Shown: positions 45,541 to 53,971, numbered from the stretch's first letter. The stretch is DNA of 64,000 nt from Mesorhizobium carmichaelinearum (GCF_900199455.1 NZ_FZQR01000003.1:186001-250000); one strand, 5' to 3'. The notes: generated by a model from the sequence alone, not told the origin. Program-made: numbers and translations.

Positions 45541-45924
45541 ATGACCACACGCAAGGACCGCCTGAAGAAACTGGTCAAGGTGCAGGAACAGCTGAAGGCG
45601 CTGCACGAGACCCGCCACGCCACCTTCCTGGCGGCGGCAAACGCGGCGGAAGCCGAAGCACGCGAATTGATCGGCCATTTCGACCAGGACAATTCGCTGT
45701 CCGGCCTGTTCCCCGACCTCTACCACCGCCGCATCGCCCAGGCGGTGGTGCGTCAGGAGAAGAGCCTGGAAAGCGCCAGGCAAGAGGCCGGCCTCATCGC
45801 CACCGCGAACGCGCGCACCAACATGGTCGAGCGCGCCTACAAGGACGTACGCAACCGCGACGAACGCGAACGCTCCGACCGCGAGCGGCTGGATCTGATC
45901 GCGCAGAAGCGGGGGGAGGAGTAG
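45541..45924 (+). CDS. FliJ-like coiled-coil flagellar export protein (putative)
   Basis: The 127-residue product begins two bases after fliR. It is hydrophilic and almost entirely helical with heptad-like charge pattern (KDRLKKLVKVQEQLKALHET near 5-24 and VERAYKDVRNRDERERSDRE near 95-114). Size and coiled coil match FliJ, the export chaperone-escort and central stalk of the FliI ATPase, for which no other candidate exists in the window. FliJ sequences diverge strongly, so the symbol is left blank. Confidence 0.62.
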   Translation: MTTRKDRLKKLVKVQEQLKALHETRHATFLAAANAAEAEARELIGHFDQDNSLSGLFPDLYHRRIAQAVVRQEKSLESARQEAGLIATANARTNMVERAYKDVRNRDERERSDRERLDLIAQKRGEE

Positions 45925-46231
45925 CGGCGGGAGTTTGGTTATGACCGGAAGCGGACGCATGCCCTCCACGACACGGCAGCCTTGCGCCTCATGTCGGCCA
46001 TAGAGGCAAACCTCGCCGCGCCCGGAAGCAGACATCGCGGGTGACCATGACGGAGGTCGCGGTTGCGCCAGGAGCCGACTTTCCGTCGAACATCACCTTT
46101 TCGGAATTCAAGGCAAACGCTCGCAGCCGATTTTGTAACGTGCCTCATCGGAGAAGGGACTGTTTGCCGCTAGCTCTCGTAGGGCCGGTGTGTATGGTCT
46201 TGTGATTGGGCTTTCCTTATAATTCTACCCA
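45925..46231. other. Intergenic gap after the FliJ-like gene
   Basis: This 307-base stretch has no reading frame I can support. It falls in GC toward its right end (46190-46230). A TATAAT word occurs at 46218-46223, 8 bases before the GTG start of the cyclase, but no -35 element is at proper spacing. It marks the left border of the second interruption of the flagellar cluster. Confidence 0.5.
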
Positions 46232-48445
46232 GTGGAACAGGCTCAACATCTGGAACGGAAGTTGGTCGCTATCCTCGCCGCCGACGTGGTGGGGTACAGC
46301 CGGCTGATGGGGCTGGACGAGACGGGCACACTCTCGCGGCTCAAGGCGCTCCGGCGCGAACTCATCGAACCGTCGATCGAAGGGTACCATGGCCGCATCG
46401 TAAAGCTCATGGGCGACGGTGCTCTGGTCGCGTTCGAGAGCGTCGTCGATGCGGTAGCCTGCGCCGTCGAAATCCAACGGGTCGCCGCGCAGCAGAACCT
46501 CGGTCTTCCCGAAGATACCCAGCTAGTGTTCCGTATCGGGATCAACCTTGGTGACGTCATCATCGACAAGGATGACTTCTACGGCGACGGCGTCAACATC
46601 GCGGCCCGCCTGGAAGGATTGAGCGATCCGGGCGGCATCGTCATCTCGGGAACGGCCTATGACCAGGCCCACAACAAGCTCGGCCTGACTTTCAAGTCGC
46701 TCGGCGAACAGCGCCTCAAGAACATTCCAGAACGGGTCCGCGCGTATCGCGTGCTGCTGGAACAGACGGGAGGGACCAGGAAGTCGCGCTCTCGGCGATG
46801 GCCTGCGAGTATCGGCGCTGCGGCGCTCTTTCTGGCGCTGATAGCGGGCATATTTTGGCCGCAGGCGGTTGCCCTCCTGGCTGGCCACCGTTCCAACTTA
46901 GCCGATTCGGCGGCGGGCAAGCCTTCCATCGCCGTGTTGCCGTTTACCGATCTCGGCGAGAAGGCGGGACAGGATTATTTTGCTGAGGGGCTCACAGACG
47001 ATCTCATCACCGACCTCGCGAAGATTTCGGGGCTGCTCGTGATCGCCCGCAACTCCTCGTTCTCGTTCAAGGATCAATCCCTCGAAATCGACAAGATCGC
47101 GGAGCAGTTGAACGTCCGTTACGTGGTCGAGGGCAGCGTCCGTCGGGAGGGAGATTTAGTACGGATTAATGTCCAGCTCAGCGACGCTAAAACGGGACGC
47201 AACATCTGGGCCGAGCGCTACGACCGCGACTATTCCAGGATATTCGCGCTTCAGGACGAATTGATCGGGCGCATCGTCGAGGCTCTGTCGGTGCGCCTGA
47301 CGGAAGGTGAACGAGCACAGATTGCTCGCCTCCCGACCCGGAATCTCGAAGCATACGATTTCTATACCCGCGCCGAGCAGAAAGCGTATGCGGTCGACTT
47401 CAGGTCTATCGGGGAAGCTCTGTCCCTGTATCAAAAGGCCATCAAGCTCGATCCTGCTTTCGCGGACGCCTATTCGGGCTATGCCCGGGCCACGGTGGAC
47501 GTGCTTGGGTTCGACTTCCAGCCCCTCATGCTAAGCGCCGTGGCACGGCAGCGCGCCTATGAAGCGGCAGGGCGAGCGCTGGAGCTCAATCCCCAGTCCT
47601 CGCGCGCCTTTGCTGTGCTCGGCATTCTGCAGATGCTGGATAGCGAATGGGACCAGGCGATCGCGTCGGTCCAAAAGGCCGTCGCGCTGGACCCGAACGG
47701 GGCGGAGGCGGAGCTCAATCAGGCGATCGTGCTCACCTACGCAGGACAGAACCCGGAGGCGCTGGCGGCGATGGAACGCGTGCTGCAGCTCGATCCCAAG
47801 CCGCGCGCCCAGGTCTTCGACTATTACGGCTTCGTGCTCTACATGAACCATCAGTACGAGAAGGCTTTGCAGGCGCTGAGCGCGGTCCAGCCGCAAGAGC
47901 GCAGCGACCTTGGTCTCGAAACGCTGGCCATGGCAAATGCGCGGCTTGGCCGCACGGCCGAGGCGCACGATGCGGCCGCAGCAATCCTGAAAAAGATACC
48001 CGAACAGAACCTCGCTGGTTATCGTGTCGTTTACGCCCACCATCGGCGGCAAGAGGACCTCGATCACCGGCTGGGCGCCCTTCGCGCCGCTGGGATTCCC
48101 GAGCGGAGCTTCGATTTTCGCGGGCGGGAGGAGGACCGGCTGGGCGCTGCCGCGATCCGAGCCCTAACGGGCGATCAGACGTGGGTCGGACATCAACACA
48201 ATGGTGCGCCGTTCGTCATGGAGCTGAGCGCAAAAGGAGATTTCGCCGTGAGCTCGCAAAACGGCATGATCGCAGGTACGTTCACTGTCGAGGACAACCT
48301 CTTCTGCACACAATCCGCCGCGACCTTGCTCGGCCGCAAGTTCTGCGCCCCGGTCTATCGCAATCCCCAAGGGAGCAGAGATACGCAGGACGAGTACGCT
48401 TGGCCGGACTCTGTCACCGTCTGGTATTTCTCGGCGTCTCAGTGA
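46232..48445 (+). CDS. Class III adenylate/guanylate cyclase with TolB-like and TPR regions
   Basis: The 737-residue product starts with a class III cyclase domain (about 8-175) with metal-binding Asp18 in ILAADVVGYSRLMG and Asp62 in VKLMGDGALVAFES, plus YGDGVNIAARLEG carrying the Asn and Arg of the active site. It then has a membrane span (about 186-208), a TolB-like segment (about 225-330, SIAVLPFTDLGEKAGQDYFA), TPR repeats (about 370-600) and a distinct C-terminal region (about 630-737) with MELSAKGDFAVSSQNGMIAG. The active residues suggest a working cAMP enzyme. The start is GTG at 46232 with no clear ribosome site. It stands alone. Confidence 0.9.
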   Translation: MEQAQHLERKLVAILAADVVGYSRLMGLDETGTLSRLKALRRELIEPSIEGYHGRIVKLMGDGALVAFESVVDAVACAVEIQRVAAQQNLGLPEDTQLVFRIGINLGDVIIDKDDFYGDGVNIAARLEGLSDPGGIVISGTAYDQAHNKLGLTFKSLGEQRLKNIPERVRAYRVLLEQTGGTRKSRSRRWPASIGAAALFLALIAGIFWPQAVALLAGHRSNLADSAAGKPSIAVLPFTDLGEKAGQDYFAEGLTDDLITDLAKISGLLVIARNSSFSFKDQSLEIDKIAEQLNVRYVVEGSVRREGDLVRINVQLSDAKTGRNIWAERYDRDYSRIFALQDELIGRIVEALSVRLTEGERAQIARLPTRNLEAYDFYTRAEQKAYAVDFRSIGEALSLYQKAIKLDPAFADAYSGYARATVDVLGFDFQPLMLSAVARQRAYEAAGRALELNPQSSRAFAVLGILQMLDSEWDQAIASVQKAVALDPNGAEAELNQAIVLTYAGQNPEALAAMERVLQLDPKPRAQVFDYYGFVLYMNHQYEKALQALSAVQPQERSDLGLETLAMANARLGRTAEAHDAAAAILKKIPEQNLAGYRVVYAHHRRQEDLDHRLGALRAAGIPERSFDFRGREEDRLGAAAIRALTGDQTWVGHQHNGAPFVMELSAKGDFAVSSQNGMIAGTFTVEDNLFCTQSAATLLGRKFCAPVYRNPQGSRDTQDEYAWPDSVTVWYFSASQ

Positions 48446-48476
48446 GAACCGCCGTTCAACTCGCCGGCTCGCGACT

Positions 48477-48989
48477 TCAGTTGGCATGCGATCGGGCCTC
48501 GAATTCTTTCGCTTCGACTGCGGGCCATTCGGCATTGGCCTTCGCAATGACAGGGGCCGGGTTGGCATCGAAGTCTTCCTCCAGGCCCTCCCTTCCCGAG
48601 AAAAGGAAGAGCTTGCCATCGACGATGCGGAAGGCTGCCGGGTCAAGGTTCGCGGATGCCTCCTTTGCTGACATTCCTCCTGTGCAGAAGCCTCCGAACT
48701 GGGGGGCGTAGCGCACCGGCTCGGAAATGAAGGCATCGCGGTGCTGGACGCTGGCGAAATACCATGTCGCGCCGAGCCACTTCTTCGAGATATTCGGCGA
48801 ACCCATGGTCGCACGACCGTCGGTGAAATACGCCACCGGATCGTAGCCCTGTATGGCGACGTCGCCGAAATATCCAGTGTTCACCCCGTCGCCCGCGTAG
48901 GATGCGTCAACGCCGAAGAGCAGGAGAGACGCGGTGGCGACTCCGGCGCAAAGCAAACCGTCAAACGTTCTGGAACGGTTCTCTGTCAT
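48477..48989 (-). CDS. YHS domain-containing secreted protein
   Basis: The 170-residue precursor has a signal peptide (LLCAGVATASLLLFGVDASY ending near residue 33) and then a YHS domain with GDVAIQGYDPVAYFTDGRAT, the ATWYFASVQHRDAFISEPVR segment and APQFGGFCTGGMS, a family possibly binding metal; NCBI naming for this group often adds (seleno)protein, but here the relevant site is an ordinary Cys codon. The ATG at 48989 follows GGAGGAGAAC. It lies 26 bases after the ankyrin gene, likely in one operon. It converges with the cyclase at 31 bases. Confidence 0.87.
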   Translation of the reverse strand: MTENRSRTFDGLLCAGVATASLLLFGVDASYAGDGVNTGYFGDVAIQGYDPVAYFTDGRATMGSPNISKKWLGATWYFASVQHRDAFISEPVRYAPQFGGFCTGGMSAKEASANLDPAAFRIVDGKLFLFSGREGLEEDFDANPAPVIAKANAEWPAVEAKEFEARSHAN

Positions 48990-49015
48990 GTTCTCCTCCA
49001 GTACCTTTCTCGATG

Positions 49016-49687
49016 TCAGTTGCCGAGGGCGATGCACACCTTGTACGACGACCCCATCGTTTCCTTGGGTTGGCATTTTGCGCCGTGCTTCTTGAGCAAA
49101 ACCATCACGTCGGTGCTCTGAAAGAATGTCGCGCGGCTGAGAGGCGTGTACCCGTATTCCTGGATTGCCTCGACCTGTGCGCCGCGCGAGATCAACAGCT
49201 CCGCGATGGCCGACTGGTTCTCTTCTGCTGCCACATGCAGCGGCGTGATCTTGTGCGTGCTCAACGCGTCGACCTCGGCCCCGTGGTCGAGCAGCAATTT
49301 TGCGATGTCCAGGCTTCCTGAATAGGCTGCCGCATGCAGCGCGGTGAAGCCGCGATCGTTACGGGCTTCTATGTCGGCCTTGGCCTCGATCAACGCAACG
49401 GCGACATCGGTCTTGCCGGCAAGCGCCGCATCGATCAGCGGGGTCTCGCGACTCTCATTGCGATCATTCACATCGGCGCCGTCTGCCAGGAGCGCGGCGA
49501 CCTTGCCCGCATCGCCCTCCCGCGCAGCGTCGTGGAGCGGCCCGCCAGTCGCCGCACCACCAGAAATTCCGAGCCAGAAAATGCACGCAACGAACGCAGC
49601 AAAGCAGACGAGCGGATCCGAGCCTATTCCGAGGGGCGTGACCCTCAGCGAGGCCATCGGCAACCGGATTCGCTTGGTGACGGTCAC
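49016..49687 (-). CDS. Secreted or membrane-anchored ankyrin-repeat protein
   Basis: The 223-residue product has an N-terminal hydrophobic segment (about 25-45, PLVCFAAFVACIFWLGISGG) and five to six ankyrin repeats (about 48-210), for example TPLIDAALAGKTDVAVALIE, TALHAAAYSGSLDIAKLLLD and TPLHVAAEENQSAIAELLIS. Two Cys lie at the end (GAKCQPKE; YKVCIALGN). The start is GTG at 49687 with GGAGG eight bases upstream; ATG at 49657 is an alternative. The repeats imply protein binding in the periplasm. It is followed by the YHS gene. Confidence 0.85.
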   Translation of the reverse strand: MTVTKRIRLPMASLRVTPLGIGSDPLVCFAAFVACIFWLGISGGAATGGPLHDAAREGDAGKVAALLADGADVNDRNESRETPLIDAALAGKTDVAVALIEAKADIEARNDRGFTALHAAAYSGSLDIAKLLLDHGAEVDALSTHKITPLHVAAEENQSAIAELLISRGAQVEAIQEYGYTPLSRATFFQSTDVMVLLKKHGAKCQPKETMGSSYKVCIALGN

Positions 49688-50164
49688 GACAAACCTCCGA
49701 GCGACGTTCGCTCGCAGACCGATTTATGAGGCAGTCTACTCCTTTCGGCGCCCGGAGGCTATGGATTGCGTCATTTCACCAAGGGGTAACGGCGATGCGC
49801 TCTAGGAGATTCTTTGCTCTAGATGGGAAAGGCAGCCTCGCCCGCTTCTGCTTCTGCTTCTGAACCCAGCGCATTACGTCCGCGCGCCGCTTTCATGCGC
49901 CATAGCAATGTCCGGATTGGGTCAGGTCATGACGCTGCTAACGCCGAGCATAATGTCCGCTCTTGAAGATTCGCAGCCTGAAGCTGCCAGTCCGCTGTCG
50001 GCGCACTGCGGTCATTCGAGAATGGGTGGCGGATGCCCGCTCCAGCCCGAAGCAGCCGCCTGATCCCCACATTCCGCCTCCCCGCACCCCTCTCCCCCGC
50101 AAGCCTGCCACAAGCTTGTTGAGGCATGATCTGGCTAAGGAAAACCGGCAAAAGGCGGACTTTC
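49688..50164. other. Intergenic region before the flgJ-type gene
   Basis: This 477-base gap contains no frame with coding character. A CTTCTG hexamer is repeated three times near 49844-49862, and a C-rich stretch (about 50060-50105) follows. A degenerate relative of the dispersed palindrome may begin at 50124 (GCATGATC, later GAAAACCGG). It should hold the promoter for the flgJ-flgN unit and marks the right border of the second interruption. Confidence 0.45.
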
Positions 50165-50737
50165 TTGGCGATTTCTCCACCCAGCGACATTGTTATGGAT
50201 GTCGCCCGAGCTGCCGGTCCGATGGATATCGAGGCTGCCCGCGCCGCGCTGACCAAGCGCGCGGGTGGTGCCGCGGGCACGTTCTCGGTCGACACCGCGG
50301 CGTCCGTCGATGCCGGCTCGATCCTGTCGCGCGCCACGGCTGACAAGGCCGCCGCGACAGCCGATCCGGCCAAGAAATTCAAGAAGTTCGAGGCGATGGT
50401 CCTGCAGACCTTCATCCAGAACATGCTGCCCAAGGACACCGAGGGCGTCTACGGCACGGGTCTCGCCGGCGACATGTGGAAATCGCAGCTCGCCGAGCGC
50501 GTCGCCGACGTCATGGCCGAGCGCGGCGGCATCGGCATCGCCAAGTCGCTGCTCGCCGACCACTATATGGACGGCAAGCGCAAGGTGCCGATCGGCCCGG
50601 TCTCGAACGGACCGGAAAAGACCGAGATCGATCAGCAAACCCGTCTGTCCACCTCGCTCGTCCAGGAATTGCAGCGCAAGGCCGCCAGGTCGATGACCGG
50701 CGACGAGACAACCATAAAAACAGACATCAAGATCTAG
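50165..50737 (+). CDS. flgJ: FlgJ-type rod-binding protein (no peptidoglycan hydrolase domain)
   Basis: The 190-residue product corresponds to the rod-capping half of FlgJ: the segment KKFEAMVLQTFIQNMLPKDT and GLAGDMWKSQLAERVADVMA, then GGIGIAKSLLADHY, is the Rod-binding (PF10135-type) signature. It lacks the C-terminal muramidase domain of enteric FlgJ; the transglycosylase at 22415 may supply that activity. The TTG at 50165 is chosen because it gives MAISPPSD, a usual rhizobial start, with AAGGCGG upstream; ATG at 50126 and 50195 are alternatives. It is followed by flgN after 13 bases. Confidence 0.87.
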   Translation: MAISPPSDIVMDVARAAGPMDIEAARAALTKRAGGAAGTFSVDTAASVDAGSILSRATADKAAATADPAKKFKKFEAMVLQTFIQNMLPKDTEGVYGTGLAGDMWKSQLAERVADVMAERGGIGIAKSLLADHYMDGKRKVPIGPVSNGPEKTEIDQQTRLSTSLVQELQRKAARSMTGDETTIKTDIKI

Positions 50738-50750
50738 ACTGGGAAACGCC

Positions 50751-51176
50751 ATGGCCGACTCTTCCGAATTCACCGCCAACCTGCCGGCGCGCACGACCGC
50801 GTCGGAAGCTCCTATACCGTTCGCGCGGCCGGGAAACCTTGCCGCCATCATCGGCCGCATCGAGGAGGTGGTCGAGGAAGAGACCGCCGGCATCCGCCGC
50901 GATACCGGCTACGACCTCAAGGCGTCGAACGCCCGCAAGAGCCGCTATCTCTACGAACTGACCCGCGCCATGAAGGGCGGCAGCGAAGCCGAGTTCCTCG
51001 AACAGCACCGTGAGGGGCTGACCCGGCTGCGCCAGAAACTGGCGAAGAACGAGGCGGCGATCCTGGCGCATCTGAGCGCCGTCAACGAGGTCGCCAACCT
51101 GTTGCGCAGTGCCATCCAGCGCGCTGAAACCGACGGCACCTACTCCGCCGGCGAATTCGGCCGGATGAAAGGCTAG
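50751..51176 (+). CDS. FlgN-like flagellar chaperone (putative)
   Basis: The 141-residue product is mostly helical: AAIIGRIEEVVEEETAGIRR and LKASNARKSRYLYELTRAMK resemble the FlgN fold and its Asn-x-x-Lys-SRYL feature seen in rhizobial members. FlgN is the export chaperone for FlgK and FlgL. It sits directly after the flgJ-type gene, where flgN is found in relatives. Sequence divergence keeps the confidence moderate. Confidence 0.7.
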   Translation: MADSSEFTANLPARTTASEAPIPFARPGNLAAIIGRIEEVVEEETAGIRRDTGYDLKASNARKSRYLYELTRAMKGGSEAEFLEQHREGLTRLRQKLAKNEAAILAHLSAVNEVANLLRSAIQRAETDGTYSAGEFGRMKG

Positions 51177-51177
51177 A

Positions 51178-51222
51178 GCATGATCCCGAAAAGTGGATGC
51201 CGGTTTTTGGAAAAGATCATGC
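51178..51222. repeat. Dispersed palindromic intergenic repeat, copy B
   Basis: GCATGATC (51178-51185) pairs with GATCATGC (51215-51222). Inside, CCGAAAA pairs with TTTTTGG (one G-T pair) around an 11-base loop GTGGATGCCGG, with AAAA bulged on one side. This is a very common rhizobial intergenic element (RIME-like). The outer arm starts two bases after the end of the flgN-like gene. Confidence 0.82.
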
Positions 51223-51235
51223 CCAAACAAAGAGA

Positions 51236-51276
51236 TAGAGCCCCATCCCGATTGAATCGGGATGGAACAGGCTCTA
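51236..51276. repeat. Nested palindrome following repeat copy B
   Basis: TAGAGCC (51236-51242) pairs with GGCTCTA (51270-51276), and inside it CATCCCGATT (51244-51253) pairs perfectly with AATCGGGATG (51255-51264). Both stems are perfect. It adjoins copy B with 13 bases between, so the two form a mosaic element as in rhizobial RIME-type repeats. It could stop transcription or stabilise the flgJ-flgN mRNA. Confidence 0.78.
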
Positions 51277-51306
51277 GCGCGCGATGATGTCGGGCTCGGG
51301 CTCTGA

Positions 51307-51843
51307 ATGATCAAGGTCATCGCCATCGCGGTCTGGGTCTGCGCCGCCACGCTCGGCGCGGTGTTCTATTCGTTCCAGGCCGCCGGCGAAAGCGGCGTCG
51401 GCGAGAAACCCAAGCCGATGCTGGGCGGGCTGGACTACGTCAAGACCGACGTCATTTCGGTGCCGCTGATCCGCGACTCCAAGATCGGTGGCTATTTCCT
51501 GGCCAAGCTCGTCTACACCGTCGAGCCGGAGCAGATAAAGAAACTGTCGATTCCGGCCGAGGCGCTGATCACTGACCAGGTTTACAGCTACCTCTATTCC
51601 AATCCCCAGATCGACTTCACCAAGAAGGCGACGATCGACCTCGATGCCTTCCGCGCCGCGATCCGCGACACCGTAAACGCCCGCGTCGGCTCAACCCTGG
51701 TGCATGAGGTTCTGATCGATCAGGTCAATTTCCTGAGCAAGGACGAGATCCGCGACAACTGGCTGCGCCGGCGGCAGGATGCCCCCACCGCAGCGCCCGA
51801 GACGGCCAAGCCGGCCGAAGCGGATGCGCCGCCTGCCCACTGA
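51307..51843 (+). CDS. Membrane-anchored FliL-like protein at the end of the flagellar cluster
   Basis: The 178-residue product has one N-terminal span (about 2-24, VIAIAVWVCAATLGAVFYSF) and a periplasmic domain (about 40-158) with KIGGYFLAKLVYTVEPEQIK, IDLDAFRAAIRDTVNARVGS and HEVLIDQVNFLSKDEIRDNW. The layout, with beta segments and a C-terminal helix pair, recalls FliL or stomatin-like anchors but I do not recognise a named family. Position after the flgN-like gene suggests a motility role. The ATG at 51307 is separated from flgN by the repeats. Confidence 0.72.
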   Translation: MIKVIAIAVWVCAATLGAVFYSFQAAGESGVGEKPKPMLGGLDYVKTDVISVPLIRDSKIGGYFLAKLVYTVEPEQIKKLSIPAEALITDQVYSYLYSNPQIDFTKKATIDLDAFRAAIRDTVNARVGSTLVHEVLIDQVNFLSKDEIRDNWLRRRQDAPTAAPETAKPAEADAPPAH

Positions 51844-52046
51844 CCACCGGTGCCGCCCGACAGATTGCCTGGTGCGGCGATAGGAACCAGCCTCCAGGAT
51901 TCGCGTTGACGTAAACGTCAACCCGCCGCTATATGCGGCAGCGATTGTAATCGCCTCAGAGGCAGCATGGGCTTCGGTCGGACCGAAGCACCGTCGCGCG
52001 ACAGATGCAACCAGACAAGTAGATGCAACCAGACAGGGAGAACAGC

Positions 52047-52331
52047 GTGAGCGTTCAGGAGATTGCCGAGAAGATCAAGTCGCGCGTGGCCAGCAGCGGG
52101 TTTGATCGTTCCGTGAAATTCGACACCGGCAGCGACGGCGTCATCGTCATCGACGGCGCAACCGTTTCGAACACCGATGCCCCCACCGACTGCACCATCA
52201 AGCTCTCGCTCGACGATCTGGATTCGCTGATCGCTGGCGACCTGAACCCGACCATGGCGTTTATGACCGGCAAGATCAAAGTCGAAGGCGACATGACGGT
52301 GGCCATGGCGCTCAGCCAGTTGATCGGCTGA
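52047..52331 (+). CDS. SCP2 sterol-binding domain protein
   Basis: The 94-residue product is a single SCP2-type lipid-binding fold with CTIKLSLDDLDSLIAGDLNP and TGKIKVEGDMTVAMALSQLI, the characteristic end of the family. The start is GTG at 52047 with AGGGAG six bases upstream; ATG at 52023 precedes that ribosome site and is less likely. Just upstream the word AGATGCAACCAGACA is repeated in tandem (52002-52035). It stands alone. Confidence 0.9.
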   Translation: MSVQEIAEKIKSRVASSGFDRSVKFDTGSDGVIVIDGATVSNTDAPTDCTIKLSLDDLDSLIAGDLNPTMAFMTGKIKVEGDMTVAMALSQLIG

Positions 52332-52591
52332 CGGCTGTCGCAAGCCGTATGGCGGCTTGGACAGACATGAAATCAGACAGGGCCGAGCGCGCCGCATGAT
52401 CATTTGGACGCGCTTTGGGCCTTGTCGGGACACCGTCTTCAGGACGGCACTTTCGTTCCACGGGCTTCGGCAATCTTGGCACGAAACCTTCACGCGGCAG
52501 AGAACCGCAAGCCGCTCATACCTTTGATTGTGACATCATCCATTTAGTCTGACCTCGGCTCCAGAAGAGCGGCAAAGCAGCGAGGTCGGTA

Positions 52592-53431
52592 ATGAATTTC
52601 CATAGTGTTCGAGCAGTGGCGCGGGCGGTGCTGATCGCTGCCCTGGTTTCGGTGACGGCGGCCGCGGCCGCCGACGAACGTGTCCTGATTTCCTACGAGG
52701 CCACACCTTCCCTCGTCTTCGACCTGCCAAACCTGAAGACGGCCGGCTATGCCGACCGGGCTGCCTTTTCGGCTGAGGTGCTTGAGAAAATCGTGCCAAA
52801 GATTGTCGCCAGCATAGGCGTCGATCCGGCCGTGATCGAGACGGAAGTCACGCCGGGTGGCTACCTCCTCAAGACCAACGCCTCGCTGCAGACCGAGGCC
52901 GCGCTCGACGACGCGACCGCCGATCGTCTGGCCGCCGCCTTCGGCTACATTTTCCACCAGCACAGCGTGCTCGTCTCTCGACTGGACGACAGCAGCGGCA
53001 GCACGGGCTTCGTCACCGTGCGCTTCCCCAAGGATACGCTCGACGCCACCGTGGCACAGCGTTTCTTCGAAAAGGCCGATGCCGTGGAAAAAGGCCTGGG
53101 CGGTGGCTACACTGCCTTTGGCGACGAGCAGATTTTCCTCAATGTCGTGGACGGCAACGGCAAGCCCTATAGCGGCCTCGACAATGCCGCGTTTCTGGAT
53201 GGGCTCAAGCGGACAGCGGCCGCGTTCGGGCCGCCGGCTCCGGAAGTCTCGGACTCCGGCACGGCGGCGGCCCGGTTCATCGGCAACGACTGGGACAAGG
53301 CCCCCAAAGGCGAGGACTATCTGGCCCGTCTCGGGGGCGTCGGTTCACCGGCGGTGACCGGCCTGGATGCCGTCGCGACCGAATATGCCGCGCTGGTTTC
53401 AGCCAGCGCGTTGCACTTCGGCTGGAACTGA
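52592..53431 (+). CDS. Secreted protein of unknown function
   Basis: The 279-residue precursor has a signal peptide ending near AAAAADE (about residue 28). I do not recognise a family. The mature part has a repeated alternation of hydrophobic strands (for example RVLISYEATPSLVFDLPNL, STGFVTVRFPKDTLDATVAQ and AFGDEQIFLNVVDGNGKPYS) and no Cys. The end FHFGWN-like tail (LHFGWN) is hydrophobic. It converges with the acetyltransferase, overlapping its 3' end by 33 bases. The 260-base gap upstream holds no gene. Confidence 0.75.
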   Translation: MNFHSVRAVARAVLIAALVSVTAAAAADERVLISYEATPSLVFDLPNLKTAGYADRAAFSAEVLEKIVPKIVASIGVDPAVIETEVTPGGYLLKTNASLQTEAALDDATADRLAAAFGYIFHQHSVLVSRLDDSSGSTGFVTVRFPKDTLDATVAQRFFEKADAVEKGLGGGYTAFGDEQIFLNVVDGNGKPYSGLDNAAFLDGLKRTAAAFGPPAPEVSDSGTAAARFIGNDWDKAPKGEDYLARLGGVGSPAVTGLDAVATEYAALVSASALHFGWN

Positions 53432-53971
53432 CAGCTTGCGGCCGGAAGCCTTCAGCGTGCCGTGCACGCCATCCAGCGCGCCGTCCACCAGTTCCAGCGC
53501 CAGCAGGCGGTGCCGCTCATAGGGGCCTGGCATCGCCAGCCGGCCTGTCTTGTCGGCCGAGAAGCCGAAGCGTCCGTAATAGGGCGCATCGCCGACCAGC
53601 AGGATTGCCGCGTGGCCGAGACGCGCCGCCTCAGCGATGGCGTGGCGCATCAGCGCCGAGCCGATGCCGGCATTCTTGAGCGACGGATCGACGGCGAGCG
53701 GGCCAAGCAGCAGCGCTGCCGGACCGCCCTCGCCCAGCCTGACATCCCACAGCCGCACCGTGCCGGCGACGCCGCCCGACGTATCGCGCGCGACGAAGGC
53801 CAGGCCTTCCGAGGGCCGGCGGCCGCGCCGCAGCTTCTCCGACGATTTTTTCCGCCGCATCGGCCCCATGGCGCGATCGAGCAAGGCTTCGCGCGCAGCT
53901 ATGTCGACAACGGTTTCGGCGACCATTGCGAAGGCCGGCGCATGAGCTACGATTTCAACTGACATTTCCAT
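53399..53971 (-). CDS. GNAT family N-acetyltransferase (YhbS-like)
   Basis: The 190-residue product has the acetyl-CoA binding motif VDPSLKNAGIGSALMRHAIA (Q/RxxGxG/A variant with KNAGIG) and the LVGDAPYYGRFGFSADKTGR segment typical of YhbS-type acetyltransferases. The ATG at 53971 is chosen from several upstream possibilities because AAGGGAT precedes it; 53965 is also possible. The substrate is unknown. Its 3' end overlaps the convergent secreted-protein gene by 33 bases. Confidence 0.87.
   Translation of the reverse strand: MEMSVEIVAHAPAFAMVAETVVDIAAREALLDRAMGPMRRKKSSEKLRRGRRPSEGLAFVARDTSGGVAGTVRLWDVRLGEGGPAALLLGPLAVDPSLKNAGIGSALMRHAIAEAARLGHAAILLVGDAPYYGRFGFSADKTGRLAMPGPYERHRLLALELVDGALDGVHGTLKASGRKLSVPAEVQRAG

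Noticed and set aside
46200..46223. TTGTGA and TATAAT as a promoter for the cyclase
   Set aside because: The spacing is only 12 bases, too short for a sigma-70 promoter; only the TATAAT word is kept as an observation.
50124..50165. Degenerate copy of the dispersed palindrome before flgJ
   Set aside because: Only the first arm GCATGATC and a GAAAACCGG word match; no second arm is paired, so it is not listed as a copy.
51907..51925. GACGTAAACGTCAAC palindrome after the FliL-like gene
   Set aside because: A short interrupted palindrome (GACGT/ACGTC) with no partner gene context; likely chance.
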